The position numbers and the translations under genes were made by a program. Below the pieces are notes generated by a model. The model had not been told where the DNA came from. It saw only the letters and a list, made by a program, of their open reading frames with translations, and made no database searches. Positions 45,140 to 56,987 of a stretch of 64,000 nt of DNA are shown here, piece after piece. This DNA comes from Sparassis latifolia (taxonomy: Eukaryota; Basidiomycota; Agaricomycetes; Polyporales; Sparassidaceae), in NCBI GenBank assembly GCA_018466975.1, contig CM031558.1, forward strand, positions 2,666,001 to 2,730,000, in the 5' to 3' direction. How positions within the stretch are numbered: the first letter of the stretch is position 1; each line of letters opens with the position of its first letter.

Positions 45140-46480
45140 CATGCTGTATTTGTCAGAATTATCCATTGGACCATCTACAGTGACGGACTTCTCTCTCGAG
45201 ATGGAAAGTGTAAAACATTTGATGCAAAAGCAGATGAGTGCGGAGATGGTGACATATCAGAAATTTCTTTCTGACTCTATGTCAGATTCGGGACAGAAGC
45301 ATGTGTAACCGTGGTAGTCAAGCCAGTCAAAGATGCTCAGCCTGAGGCTTGATAATAATCGCATATATGCTGTGGTATTATCGGTTGAATTGAACCCAGT
45401 GCCTAGATACTGATCCCTTCTAGATCTTGGAAACATCCATCAACAGTTCAGCGGGGGCTCCGCCTGGCACCCCAGTTGCAGAAGACACCATGCTACAAGC
45501 TATTAGCCGAGCACATTGAAGGCTGCAGGATGTTGATTTCTCGGAACTTCATGCTACCGGTATGGCTCTGTCAATGTAATTCAACCTCTATGCAAAGCTA
45601 ACACAATCAATATGGACTGCTACAGGAGATCCGACAGAAGCCAATTGGATCGGCAAGCAATTCCAATGAGGGGACAAATTCTTGCTTGGCATTGCGAAAT
45701 TGGGTTTGTCCGCTCGAAGCTGTTTCAAATCGACTATTAACATGCAATTAAGGCATTCCGAAATCGTTGCCTTTTAACTTCCTTGTCAGAAGTACTCCCA
45801 ATTTTCGAGCACAAGGTCACTCCCCCAACATGAATTTGGCTGAGCGCAACCCTGCTATAAAATAGGGGAAATACATTCTTCGAGTACGCATCGATCCCAT
45901 TGCGTTCCCATACCGTTCTGGCGAAACGTCCTTGGTCGCCGTGACCTCTTCAGGAATAGGCAGCTCAAATGGACAAGTGGTTTTGGAGAGTCCTTCAAGG
46001 ATTACTGCACACACTAAGGACAGGTCGAGCTCAAGTTGGCCCCTGCTCTTTATCGCTTGCAGTCTGTCATTGCGAGTGTGTTCCTCTATGCCAGACCTTG
46101 TCAGAAATTACGTGGTCGATGGTCTTGACAAGTTGCCCGGGGTGTCCGCCGTCCTAGGATGCCGAGCAAGACGGAAGACATGGAGATCATACGCTGTGGC
46201 TGAACCATCGTCATCGGCACCCATCACGTTCTCATCCCCCCAGCACTGTCCTTGTCAGGCTCGCCCAGTTGTCATGGTCTTTTTCCGGACACGGACCACA
46301 CAAAGGTATGTGTTGAATATGCATGGTCAACATGTTCTTTCTAAGCCGAAGTCATAGTGGGACAAGAGCGGTTCAAACATATCCGGTATTCCGTCAAAGC
46401 GTGTTGGAGACGGACGAAGTGTTCAGGAAGAATACCGATAAATCTACAGTACTCAGGCTTGCGAACTTTCATTCAGAATT
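45140..46480 (+). pseudogene. Relic of a type I polyketide synthase (KS C-terminal part to AT start)
   Basis: Several blocks align with the intact PKS at 58766-64000 in the same order. DGKCKTFDAKAD pairs with DGKCKPFDASAN; TSINSSAGAPPGTPVAEDTML pairs with TGVNSSGSQAPANAPVAAAQ; FSELHATG pairs with FIELHATG; GDPTEANWIGKQFQ pairs with GDPAEANWVGAQFQ. Further on, SSGIGSSNGQVVLESP pairs with SSGIGGANAHCVVQGP, and RKTWRSYAVAE and ARPVVMVFF align with the linker and AT start. Stops interrupt it (for example after KQFQ) and frames change. The upstream KS half with the active-site cysteine and all later domains are absent. The intron after HATG is at the same place as in the intact gene. Confidence 0.85.
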
Positions 46481-46724
46481 TCAGATGACACGGGAGGTGG
46501 GTGAAAGAAATATTGGCGGTGTGTCGGTTACTTGCCAATGGTTTGTAGGTTGGAGCACACATTTATGTAGTCTGGAATATCTATTCGTCGAAGATGACGT
46601 TCTATAGCGATTTTGTGATGCCTGGAATTCAATTATATTCGTCTCCACATTCCATCCGTGACAAGTGTGACCAAGGCACACGTGCTGAGACGCGCTCTGC
46701 AGCGTCCGACAACACAAGTTCTTC

Positions 46725-49700
46725 ATGTCTCGTATTCCTCACACGCCATCCTCATCTTCCCGTTCGCCTTCCAAGCCGCCTCCAGCGGCGAGGACGCGCG
46801 TAAATCCACCACCCAGTCCAACCCCCACACCCAGACTTCGTGCGACGAGTCTGAAGAGCCGTAAACCACCTAAATCCCCTTTGAAACGTGCACCACCTCT
46901 TCCAGATGACCCTCCAACGCCCAAAGTACAGCTCAGTATCAGGGAGCAAATTGCCCTCAAGCGTGCGGAAGTGAAGAAAACTATGGTTCAAGGAAATACC
47001 CAGGCCACAAACGAGGGCTTTGAGGGCCTCGAAGACGCGATTCCTGTGACTCAGGAAAAGCAGGACGACGATGTGATTGATCTTGGAAGATGGTCCATCA
47101 AGGAGACTATTGAGCGAGCGCGAAGTAGCGGTAAGTTCATTTCTCGTTGATACAGGACATGTCAGGGAGCCGCCACGGTCGCCGCCGATGTAAGAATGAT
47201 CGATGTGTACAGACAGACGCGCACTTCTCAAGCGTTTGGACGAAGTATCTCTTACAGTCTCCATTCTTAACACGGATGTTTGCGAGCGTATAGCATGCAT
47301 GCCCATCTGTGCCATTTATCGTGAAGTAGTACTTACCACGGTGTCTCAGGACACTTCGTGCATGTTGCAATGACAATGTCCCAAGATGTTGTGGATACTT
47401 TGTTGGCATGACATTGTATGCACTTTGAGTCCAAAGGGACTAGAGTCTGTCGGCTGACAGACTGTACAGACTCTCTGGCATGTCCACACGTTTATTATTG
47501 CTCTGTTAGCCAATCCATGATACCTATCGTTCAAGGTCTTTTTCCAAGGCTCTATCAACCTTGCTTCTCGCGCACTTCCCTGCATACCTTCGGCTCTCTT
47601 CGAGGTCCACCTTGGAATCACCCCAGAACCTCTAAAGTCTGTCCCCAACGAGCTCCCGATAACCACTTCAACTTCGAATGAAACCTCTGTAATGCTTCGT
47701 AAAGGCAATCAGAATGCACCATCATGGTACGAAGCACAGGATCTTAAAGTTCTTAAAGCTTGGTCAAATGAAATTGTCGAGATTCAGCCTGAAATATTCA
47801 TGTTCGGTTCACTCAAGACTGTCGACGTACGTCGCTCTTCCCATGCGTCTTGCCTGAGAAATGCTCACCTTCGCCATAACAGTTGCACAACAACAAACTC
47901 ACAGCATTGCCAGAGACCTTTCCAGATCTGACAGCGCTGACAATTCTCGATCTCTCTCATAACGCCCTTCAATCTCTTCCCGTCAACCTATTTGCACTTC
48001 CAAACCTCACGACACTCAATATATCCCACAATGGCCTCACATCCTTGCCCTTCCGCTCCCCCTTTGCTGCTTCAGGTGCAAACCCCCTTGCGCGTACCAG
48101 AGATCCTCGTGGTGGTTGGTTTGGACAGAGCATCACCCGCGCAACGAGTCCCTTACCTCGGCTAATCTCTTTGGACGCGTCATACAACTATATCACTGCG
48201 CGTGCCATCGACCATAGTGCTGACAGCCTTCCAGTGACACTGTCTAAGCTAGACCTCTCTGGCAACCCACTTGGCGCATCTCTATTGCTCATACGTGCTC
48301 TTGCTCGCCTTGGGCGTTTGCGCGAGCTTCTGTTTCAGCACGCAGACATAGCGGATGATTCCTTTCCTCCAGACCTGTTCTCCGCACTTCAAACTACCTC
48401 TCCATTTCTTGCTCTGAAATTGCTTGACCTAGAAGAGAGCCACGTTACACGTCCTGGAATTGAGGCAGCGTTTGTGCGCCCGATCGTCAAACAGGAATTG
48501 GAATTCGAGACGACCAATGAAGAACCGCCCGAAGGCGTACTTCGCGTCATTGTGGGGAAGAAGGTTATCAAGGAGGCATGGGAGGTTGAGGCTGAGCGCA
48601 GGGCCAAGCTGAGAACTCTCCGACAAGCAGGCGGCGTCGTTGAAGAAGGTCTGGGCATCGGACGATCGGTCTATGCAAGGTCTGTACAGGCAGCCGCCAA
48701 TGCAAATGAAGTAGCGAAGGATGCCTGGGAGTTGGAGGCAGATCAAGGACTGTTGACAGAGGGTGCCCGCAGGCGCGCCCGTGCTGCTGCTACTCAGGCT
48801 TCGTCTTCGTCTACTGTGCCAGTTCCAGCTGCGCCTCGGACCCCGCAGAAAAAGCCTGTAGTGGAGAAGGAGGCTTGGGAGATCGAAGCCGAGCAAGGTA
48901 TGTTGACTGCTGGAGCTCAGAGGCGCGCGAGGGCTGCTGCAACGCTCTCAATCTCCAAGCTAGCAAATCCAGCACAGAATGCGAGCACCACAATTTCTAC
49001 AGCGGGTCCGGCTCCATCCCCAAGTCCTACTAGTGTCGCATCCGTGCTGAGCAACCCACAATTCTACCATGCGGTGACGCAAACCCTCACTCTTCCGCCG
49101 TCCGCTCCCCCTTCCAAAGCCCCTCATGCACGGTCTATCTCCCTAGCCTCTCCCTCATGGGCCACATCCAAGGCGTCTTCCGGGTCCGCATCTGAATTGG
49201 CGCTCGCCATTCCAACGCCCACGCTTCCCCTTACGGTTATCGCCACACAACCTTTTGCACAGACGCTCAAGGTTCTCGTTCTCACGAACCGGCGCAAGGA
49301 CACTTCATTTAGCCTACCCAGCGCCGAGGGTGCATCTCTACCGCGTCTAGAGGAGCTCATCTTAGAAGGGTGCAATCTTTCGGATTCCGTATCTGTAATG
49401 CACCCGAGCTCAATGGTAGAAGGCGGAGACAGATTCTCCGCTCCTCGTGTGAGCGAGCCCCTCGTGCCCCTCATCACGAAGCTCTTCCCAAGTCTACGGA
49501 CCCTTGACCTCTCGTACAACACGATCTCTTCGTCTGCGTTGGGCAGAGATGCATTATCCTCCTTGATCCTGGCCAGCGAAGCTGCACCCGACGGCCCCCG
49601 TACGGGCCTTAGACATTGCCGGCTGCGTGGAAACCGTATCACGGAGTTGGATGGCTTCCAAGGAATCGCCGAGCTTTTCGGTCGAAATCGAGACGTGCCC

Positions 49701-49950
49701 GAGTGGAAGCTCGAGGAGCTCGACTTGCGGGACAATGAAATCGGCAAGCTACCGCCGGGGTTGGGATTGTTGCCGTTGGACGTGTTCTTAGTAGACGGGA
49801 ACGTGTACGTGATCTTCACTTATCTTTCTTCCATTCTGATAATTGAACGTCTATGCGTGCAACAGTTTTCGCGTTCCTGCGAGACGAGTGTGGGAAAGGG
49901 AAGGTACGAAGGGCCTATTGAGCTGGTTGAGGGGAGAATCGAGTGAATGA
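46725..49950 (+). CDS. Leucine-rich-repeat protein, LRRC40-like
   Basis: Exons 46725-47130, 47549-47826, 47883-49804 and 49866-49950 give about 896 residues. A Pro/Ser-rich basic head is followed by the LRRC40-type start GSINLASRALPCIPSALFEV. The first LRR block is LHNNKLTALPETFPDLTALTILDLSHNALQSLPVNLFALPNL and beyond. Then comes a long charged insert with two copies of an EAWEIEAEQGxLTxGAxRRARAAAT unit. A second LRR block (LRTLDLSYNTIS, LEELDLRDNEIGKLPPGLG) ends with FRVPARRVWE. LRR proteins are protein-binding scaffolds; no enzymatic domain is seen. The first intron would be 418 nt, far longer than others here, so an additional exon or an insertion may be hidden in it. Confidence 0.82.
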
Positions 49951-50093
49951 TAGGAATGGAGGACCTGTTCCGAAGTTACGCACTGCCTACCACCGAACGA
50001 TCCAGTCTTAGTCTAGAACTCAATACAATTTGTTGACCATGTCGAGATCAAAGTTGCACTACATTGTACTGCAAGGCACGATCGATGGCGTTA

Positions 50094-52674
50094 TTACTGG
50101 GTCTCAGCCTCGGCAGGTTCCTCTTCCGTGTCCGCATTTGCATGCGACGCCTGTTCCAGCCACATGCTTTGATAGACCCCACCTGCTCGCAACAACTCTT
50201 CGTGAGTGCCTTGCTCAACGATTACGCCGTCTCTCAACACGAATATGATGTCTGCTGATCGGTCAGAGATAATTTATTCCCTAGGATTGCGTGGTGCCTA
50301 CCTGCTTCAACAACTGTGCGCAGCCGATGAGCGATGAATATACTAGTACGGGCTTTGTCCCGTAACAAAGAATTGATGTTGCGCATCAGCTCTGCTTCTG
50401 TATGTGCATCCAGAGCAGATGTCTGGAATACCATCAATATCCCAAAGGTGCGTCGATGCAAACATGCGCAAAAACTCACCGCCTCGTCGAAGAACAGAAT
50501 CTGAGGATCCTTCAGCAATACACGAGCCACCGCCAGTCGTTGTTTCTCCCCTCCGGAAATCATGAGCCCACGCTCACCCACCTTCGTCTTGTACCTCTCT
50601 GGCAGTCGCATAATCGCGTCATGCGCGTTCGCCTTCTTCGCTGCAGCAAAAACCTCGTCATCCGATGCATCCAGGCGGCCATACCTCACATTCTGCAGGA
50701 TATTTGAGTGGAAGAGCGGGGTCTCTTGCGGAACAACACCGATCGCGCCGCGGAGCGAGGTCAGCTGCACATCGGAGATATCCTGGTCGTCGATGAGGAT
50801 GCACCCAGAGGCGGGGTCGTAGAAGCGGAATAGCAGCCGGAAAATCGTAGACTTCCCGCACCCGGACGGCCCAACAAACGCCACCTTTTTACCCGCAGGG
50901 ATCGTGAATGAGAGGTTGCGGAAGATCGCCCGCTCGGGGTGGTACGCGAATGCCACATTCTCAAACCTGATGGCACCGCCACGCATGGCCAACGGCTTTG
51001 CGTTCGGGTTGTCCTGTAAATCGGTGAGCGTGCAAACCCGTATGAAAAGGACGGTAAGATGTACCTTGGGTGGCTGGTTTTGTGTTTGCAGATTGAATAG
51101 TACCTCCATGTCCAGGAGGCTCTGCCGCATCTCTCTGTAGATGCTTCCCAGGAAGTTCAGTGGCAGAGAAAGCTGGAACACCAGCTGGTTCACCATCACC
51201 AGATCACCGACGGTCATCGTACCTGCAGCCTCGCAGGAACGTCAGCTGATGCTATCTATGAGCTGACGCAGACTGACCATTGACCACTCCTTGCGCGGCG
51301 AGGAACATCATCGTGGTCAGTGCGGTAGAAAATATGACGTTCTGGCCCGAATTCAGAAGTGCAAGTGACGTCGCAATCTTGATCGATGATTTCTCATACG
51401 TCGACAGGTGTTTGTCGTACTCTGCAACTTCATATTTTTCGTTGTTGAAGTGCTGTCCCGGGATTGGAAACTGGTACTGATACTCTGAGGCAGACCAAGA
51501 ACTCACCTTGACCGCCTCATAATTGATCAATGAATCGACTGCCACCGTCGCAGCCTTATTGTCTGCAGCATTTGCTTCTCGACGGAACCTCGTACTGTGA
51601 CTCCGTTAGACAACTTCACCTTTGACACAAAACCATACTGACCGCCAAGATGTGGTCCGCACCGTGAACCAAGTGTAGGCCGCCATCGTTGCAAAGGTGA
51701 TCGCTGCAAAGTCCCAGCCGAATTTGTATGTCTGTTGCAATGTGAGACCTACCCTGCGATGGTTGCGTAAAATTGAACGTACCAAGATGCCACACACTAG
51801 AGAGATTTCCAGTGCTGTGGGCACGATACGGAATATGACTGCTGACATGATAAATGTGATTCCCCTGTCGATGTTGTAAGCGGTGACGCGCAAGTCCTAG
51901 CGGAAAATCGTACTTCGTGCCACGATCAATAGCCCTTGTGAGACCTCCCGTATGCCGGGATAGATGAAACTTAAGGTCGAGATTTAGCAGGTGTTCAAAT
52001 GTCTCCCTTGCAACCTTGCGGACGGCACGCTGCCCGACTCTAGCAAAGACCGCGTTCAACATCTCCCCGAAAAGCGTCGAGCCGACACGTGCTGCGCCAT
52101 CTGTGGTCTCGTCAAAGTGTCATGTTTAATTCTGGACAAGTCAAAACACAGAGTACGTACAGCCCAGTATGAGTGACCCTGCGACTATCCAAACCGTGCT
52201 CCCGGCGGTAATCTCAACATTCAGTGCGTCAATAACGTGCTTGAATATCAGCGGGACTTGCACATTCAGCAGCTGCGTGATCAGTTGAGTGTCTGGTTTG
52301 ATAGAACGCAGCGGATGTTCACACACCTTCCCAGATATAAGTAGCGCAAATCCAAACAACACTCGGCCTCGAGTGCCCCAATCATTCTTTGGCCAGATAT
52401 TTTCCGCTAGGCGCTTCACGATCTGCCAATCCTTCCTGCGCTGTTCCGACTGAGTCAAGTGCACTGGATCATGTCCTAAATCCGCCGGACTCTTCGCAAC
52501 TGCTTTCGGCGGTACGCTACGGTGTTTCGCCGGCTGGTGCGCAAGGTTCTGTGTAAGACGCGCCTGGAGGTTCGGGAATGCAGATCGCGAGGAGAACTTC
52601 GGGATGGATCTGTGAACGGCTGATATCTGGCAAGGCCTCGCAAGCAATCGCAATGGGGGTATGCGGACATGCAT
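50094..52674 (-). CDS. ATM1: Mitochondrial ABC transporter ATM1 (iron-sulfur cluster export)
   Basis: Eleven minus-strand exons from 52674 to 50094 encode about 683 residues. An Arg-rich head ([17 protein letters not shown]) looks like a mitochondrial targeting peptide. The membrane domain contains [36 protein letters not shown] and [14 protein letters not shown], all typical of Atm1/ABCB7. The nucleotide-binding domain has Walker [10 protein letters not shown], the Q-loop in VVPQETPLF, signature ISGGEKQR, Walker B ILFFDEATSALD and H-loop IAHRL. It exports a glutathione-linked sulfur or Fe-S intermediate from the matrix for cytosolic Fe-S protein assembly. Exon ends: 52327, 52272-52161, 52100-51914, 51864-51783, 51731-51643, 51594-51507, 51452-51278, 51222-51065, 51013-50480, 50422-50302, 50251-50094. 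Confidence 0.95.
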
Positions 52675-53276
52675 GTCCCAGGACTGGAAACAGATGTTGA
52701 GCAGAGAAGGTAGCTACGGTCTCATGAGATACCGTTGGCCTACGACCGCGCACTTGGTTGTAATGTGTCTTGGAGCGGTAGTGCAGGCAGTCACCGTATG
52801 GATGACTCGGAGGGCGGGAGTATGATGAGAGATTGCGCGAGCCACTGTTATCTTATCTCATAAGCCGTCCGATCCGAGATCAATTTGTGTTGCCTCACTT
52901 AATTGCCGCTGACCTCGAACTTGGTTGAACGGGACGACGCACATGGCGGAACAGGTTGGTAGAACGGGACGAACTTGGTAGAACGGGATTGAACTTGGTA
53001 GAACGGGACGCCGTCCATGATTTCGTTCTGGGAGAAGTGTAAGTAGAGGTTTCAGAATCCGGGAGTTGAAGACACTTGTTGCACTATTCTGGCACCTGCA
53101 CGCAACTCTGGCTATTCCGATCGATCGCTTGGAGTGAGCCAGCGAACAGAGCACCCCTGTGACTCCAAAACAGAATCTTATGTACAGTATACTTTTTCGG
53201 ACAATAAAGTACAGTAGAACGAGCTACATGAATACAGTAGGACCCGACTACGTTAGGATAGAGACCTAAAAGTCGC
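52675..53276. other. Intergenic region between ATM1 and the dehydrogenase gene
   Basis: It holds the ATM1 promoter and the minisatellite at 52916-53010. No gene recognised. Confidence 0.55.
52916..53010. repeat. Short minisatellite, GAACTTGGTNGAACGGGAC units
   Basis: Four imperfect units of about 18-22 bases with core GGT(A/T)GAACGGGA follow one another, some separated by spacer sequence. Confidence 0.8.
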
Positions 53277-54776
53277 TCAAACCGCAGGCTGTGCGTCGCT
53301 GTCCAGCGGCGGCATCCCAGCCTTGACCATCTGACCCTCGCACCAGTCCCACAGCCGCTTGCCTAAGACTGGATCATACGCCTAGTGCACCCACTTGATT
53401 AGCTTATGATAATATTGGGAGGCTGGTAGAATTCACCTCCTTCCGCGCAAGGGTCGTCTTGCGCGCCCAAGGGGCAAAGTATGCACCAGAGTCAGCCTTG
53501 GTAATATCCGGCGACGTTGCGGCGTACAACTGTGTGAGCATGCCGTATTCAATGGGGTATTTCTTGACGATTGTCTACAGATTATTGACGTATCAATAAT
53601 CATCCAGAAGCGCGTCGAATGTCATCAAGTATACCTTTAGATCGAAGAACGATGTCTGATGTCTCCACAGTTCCGTCTGTATATTTCCTGGGTTCAGCGA
53701 TACCGAGATAATGCCTGGTAGTACACAGTGTCAATAGATATGTTGAGATAGGTAGATAACTCCGGGTATAACACATACCAGCATCCGTGTACCGTCGAGC
53801 AAGCTCGTTCGAAAAGACAATGTTCCCCATCTTAGACTGGCCATAGATGCCAAATGCTAAGAAGATGGGATACGTGAGGTTCTCGAAGTTGATCCCGCCC
53901 TGTGTTGCGCTAAGCGTTATCGCCCTTAAAATTGTCGAAGAGGGAGACTCACCGATGGTGCAAAAGCCGGAGACAGAGAGGAGACATTGACCACACGGAC
54001 TGTTCCATCGGTGGACGCCTTGGCCGTGCGGAGGAGCACCGGGAGGAGGAATTCTGTCAGAGCGAAGTGTCCAAGAACTAGCCAGTTGAGGTCGTTACAT
54101 ACTTGAAATATGGTCCCAGGGTGCATAACTTACCATTTGTAGCAAATTGTAGTTCAATGCCAGACTCTGTCTCGCTGCCCTTGGGCGGCGTCATAATACC
54201 AGCTGAGTTGAGAAGCACATCCAGCTTGTCTTCCTTACTGGAAGAGCGTGGTATTCGGTAGAGGCGCAAAATCTTCGGAAAAATGCTCACCTGAGGAACT
54301 CGTCTGCCGCGCGTTTGACGCTCTTCAAGTTGACCAGATCCAAGTGCAAGAAATTCACTTTGCCGGGCTTCATCCCGCGGGGCTGCGCCGCAAGTTCTGA
54401 ATTCATCTTTTCAACAGCAGTCGTGCCTTTCTGCTGGGAGCGAGCTGCGGCATAGACAGTTGCGCCGTGCTTCGCAAGCTGCAATGCAGAGGCATACCCA
54501 ATGCCTGTGTTAGCGCCTACGGTAGTACGAGTTTCTCATGTCAGACAGCAAAGGCACTGAGCAACGTATATAAGAGCGCACCCGTAACAAGGACGACCTT
54601 GCCGGTAAGGTCGCCTATGCTGTCCGCTGACCACTGGAATAAGGAAGTCAAGGGAGGGAAAGGCGTCGGAGCCTGCGTTCCTCGCTGACCTTGGGCTCGC
54701 TGGGGTACAACTCCCTGAGATATTGAATGAGGTTGGGGGGCCAGCACACAGACAAGAAAACGCCGAGAGCGCCCAT
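53277..54776 (-). CDS. Short-chain dehydrogenase/reductase, retinol-dehydrogenase-like
   Basis: Nine exons on the minus strand encode 345 residues: 54776-54690, 54633-54582, 54516-54291, 54237-54134, 54077-53953, 53899-53779, 53714-53635, 53574-53437, 53381-53277. The cofactor loop TGANTGIG and FLHLDL are followed by NSAG, the VNVSS catalytic serine region and the catalytic pair in YGQSK. After them comes SLNPGNIQTELWRH. This is the classical SDR layout, NAD(P)H-dependent, of the type often called retinol dehydrogenase-like in fungi. The substrate cannot be read from sequence. A membrane-type start (MGALGVFLSV) is possible. It lies 4 kb from the PKS. Confidence 0.88.
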
Positions 54777-55558
54777 TTCGAGAAGAGAGGGAAAGTTACT
54801 GGTAGAGAACGCAGAGATGAGAGACGATGCTGGCTCCTCTTCGCGTTCCTCGTGACAGCATCTTTTTGAGATAGCAGGAACCTGCTTGTCACACACATGA
54901 ACATGGTCGGGAGAAGCAAGCTTTTGCAATTTCTGTCAATCAGCAGGAACCATGATGTGCGTAGTTGATATGGAATTGGAGAGGGTTTGATTCTGCAGGA
55001 TTTCCTTTCTAGGATGCGCACCGGCAAGTCCCGCGGCTGCCGGCACAATTGTAGTACCGAAGCCCCCGATCGTTTTTGTCAACAATTCTCGACAGCTTCC
55101 GACTGGTCTGATATGATGGACCGTAGTAGGCCTCCTCTCCGTGATCGGCGAATTCATGCATTCGGCGACGGAGACGGGGATCGCAAGGGGTGCTGCAGCT
55201 GATTAGCATGCCAATCTGTCTGCGCCAGACAGTCCTGGTCGTTTACATCGCCCATGGCCATACTCTTAGTCAATGAAACTGCCCGAAATAACGTGCGCGG
55301 TCATTTACATTCTACCAGCTCAACATTCTGCACACGTCTGTGGAGAATCCAGTCCCGCCTGCGGTGCTATCATCACTCTGTGTATGACCACCATCACACA
55401 GTGATGGGAATCAAACCGCTTAGCAGGCTCACGCAGAATTGCGAAAGCGCTCAAGAACCTGAGATGGACCTGGCGACCCTCATATTGCATAATTAGTGGA
55501 CATAAACGCCGTGTGCGTCCCCCCGGCGCCGCGTGTCCGAGTCGCGTTCCATTCCACC
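54777..55558. other. Divergent intergenic region
   Basis: This holds the promoters of the dehydrogenase gene and of the membrane protein gene. No other feature recognised. Confidence 0.5.
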
Positions 55559-56987
55559 ATGGGTGAAGTTCCTCTCGTGTCTGCTAATCTTGCGACTGTG
55601 TCCATCGAGAGTTTCTTCTATGGCATCTTCTTCGTACTCTTCTGTAGCTCCACATATCTCATGGTGCAGCGCCAGCGTCAGCTCAACTCGACAGGCTCCT
55701 CTTCGAAGCCTATCTACAAGTCCCCCTTATTTATTGCAGGACTTGCGATGTTCACCTGCGTTACCGCGGTCAGTGGCTGCGCACTTCATTACGTATGAAG
55801 ATATGAGATCGATTAACATCTACCGTGCAGCACTGGATACTGACAGTCTATCGCTCGTTTCAAGCCTTCATTTATTTTGAAAACGGAACGCTCCCTATTG
55901 CATACTATGGGAACCTGGCGAACACGGCTGAAGTAGTTAAGACCGCATTCCTTGTGACTGCTTTACTGATCGGCGACGCAGTAATGGTCAGGCTTTCGCC
56001 CTCGCTTTCCATGCTCTGACACCGATGCAATTTCTTATACAGATCTACCGCCTATGGATAGTTTGGAACTACAACAAATACGTGATCATATTTCCGTTGT
56101 GCACGTTCCTTGCGAACGTCGGTGAGTTACATTTGGTCACATTCCCATTCTGTTTCTGATATTCCACACTTGGAATGTCTAGCATGTTGTATCGCTGTTG
56201 TATATCAATTCACGCAGTATCGTTTCGGGCAAAACGTCTTTGATTCTTCCATGGGTCGTTGGATCACGACGGATTGCGTGTTTACACTGTGGTATGTCAC
56301 GTACAATTGCGCCAAGAAATGCGATGATTAATCGCATATAATCATGAAGCACAAACCTCTCGGCTTCTTGTGAATCCCTTCATTTTTCTTTACGCAGCGG
56401 CACAGATATTGACATCATCTCAGGCTTAATTGCTTGGAGGCTATGGCGTGCGGACCATCTCGTCAAGCGTTACGGCAACGGAAACCTCATGGTGCGATTG
56501 ATCTACGTATCGCGGTTTCCTCACTATGATTGACGCTTGTGGTAGTGGGTTTTCTCTATCTTCATCGAGAGCGCTGTCCTTTACGTGTATGTTTTTGTGG
56601 AATATTTCACTGAATCCCATTTACTGAGAGCATCACAGAGGATGGACGATCTTCTACTTCGCGGTCTACGAATCACGAACAAATCTAGAATTCACCATCA
56701 TAGACACGTGGGCCCCGGTTTCTGGCATAGCTTTCATGCTCATCAACGTTCGCGTCGGAACAGGCAGGGCAAGAGAGGCGCATGGGTCTGCTAGTACCTT
56801 TTCTGCAGGCAAGGTATCAGCACAGCCGCGCGCTGATCCCGTGGGGTCATTCCCCATGACGCCCCTTGCAGTCAATGTCACGCGCGTTGTGAACAGCGAT
56901 CTGGAGGACGACTTTGTGATGTCGGATAAAAAGTTTGCAGCAATTAGGGGGAGTGCTGATCACCATAGGTCAGACTCACCTGTCTGA
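55559..56987 (+). CDS. Multi-pass membrane protein of an Agaricomycete family
   Basis: Exons 55559-55768, 55831-55986, 56043-56121, 56183-56291, 56398-56491, 56546-56586 and 56639-56987 give 345 residues. About seven hydrophobic segments are seen, for example FFYGIFFVLFCSSTYLM and PLFIAGLAMFTCVTA. The segment YRLWIVWNYNKYVIIFPL and, later, SGLIAWRLWRADH are typical of the large uncharacterised integral-membrane families of mushrooms (DUF653x-like). The tail after the last membrane segment is hydrophilic. Function is unknown. It stands between the dehydrogenase and the PKS, so it may belong to a metabolite cluster, but the family is common elsewhere. Confidence 0.85.
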
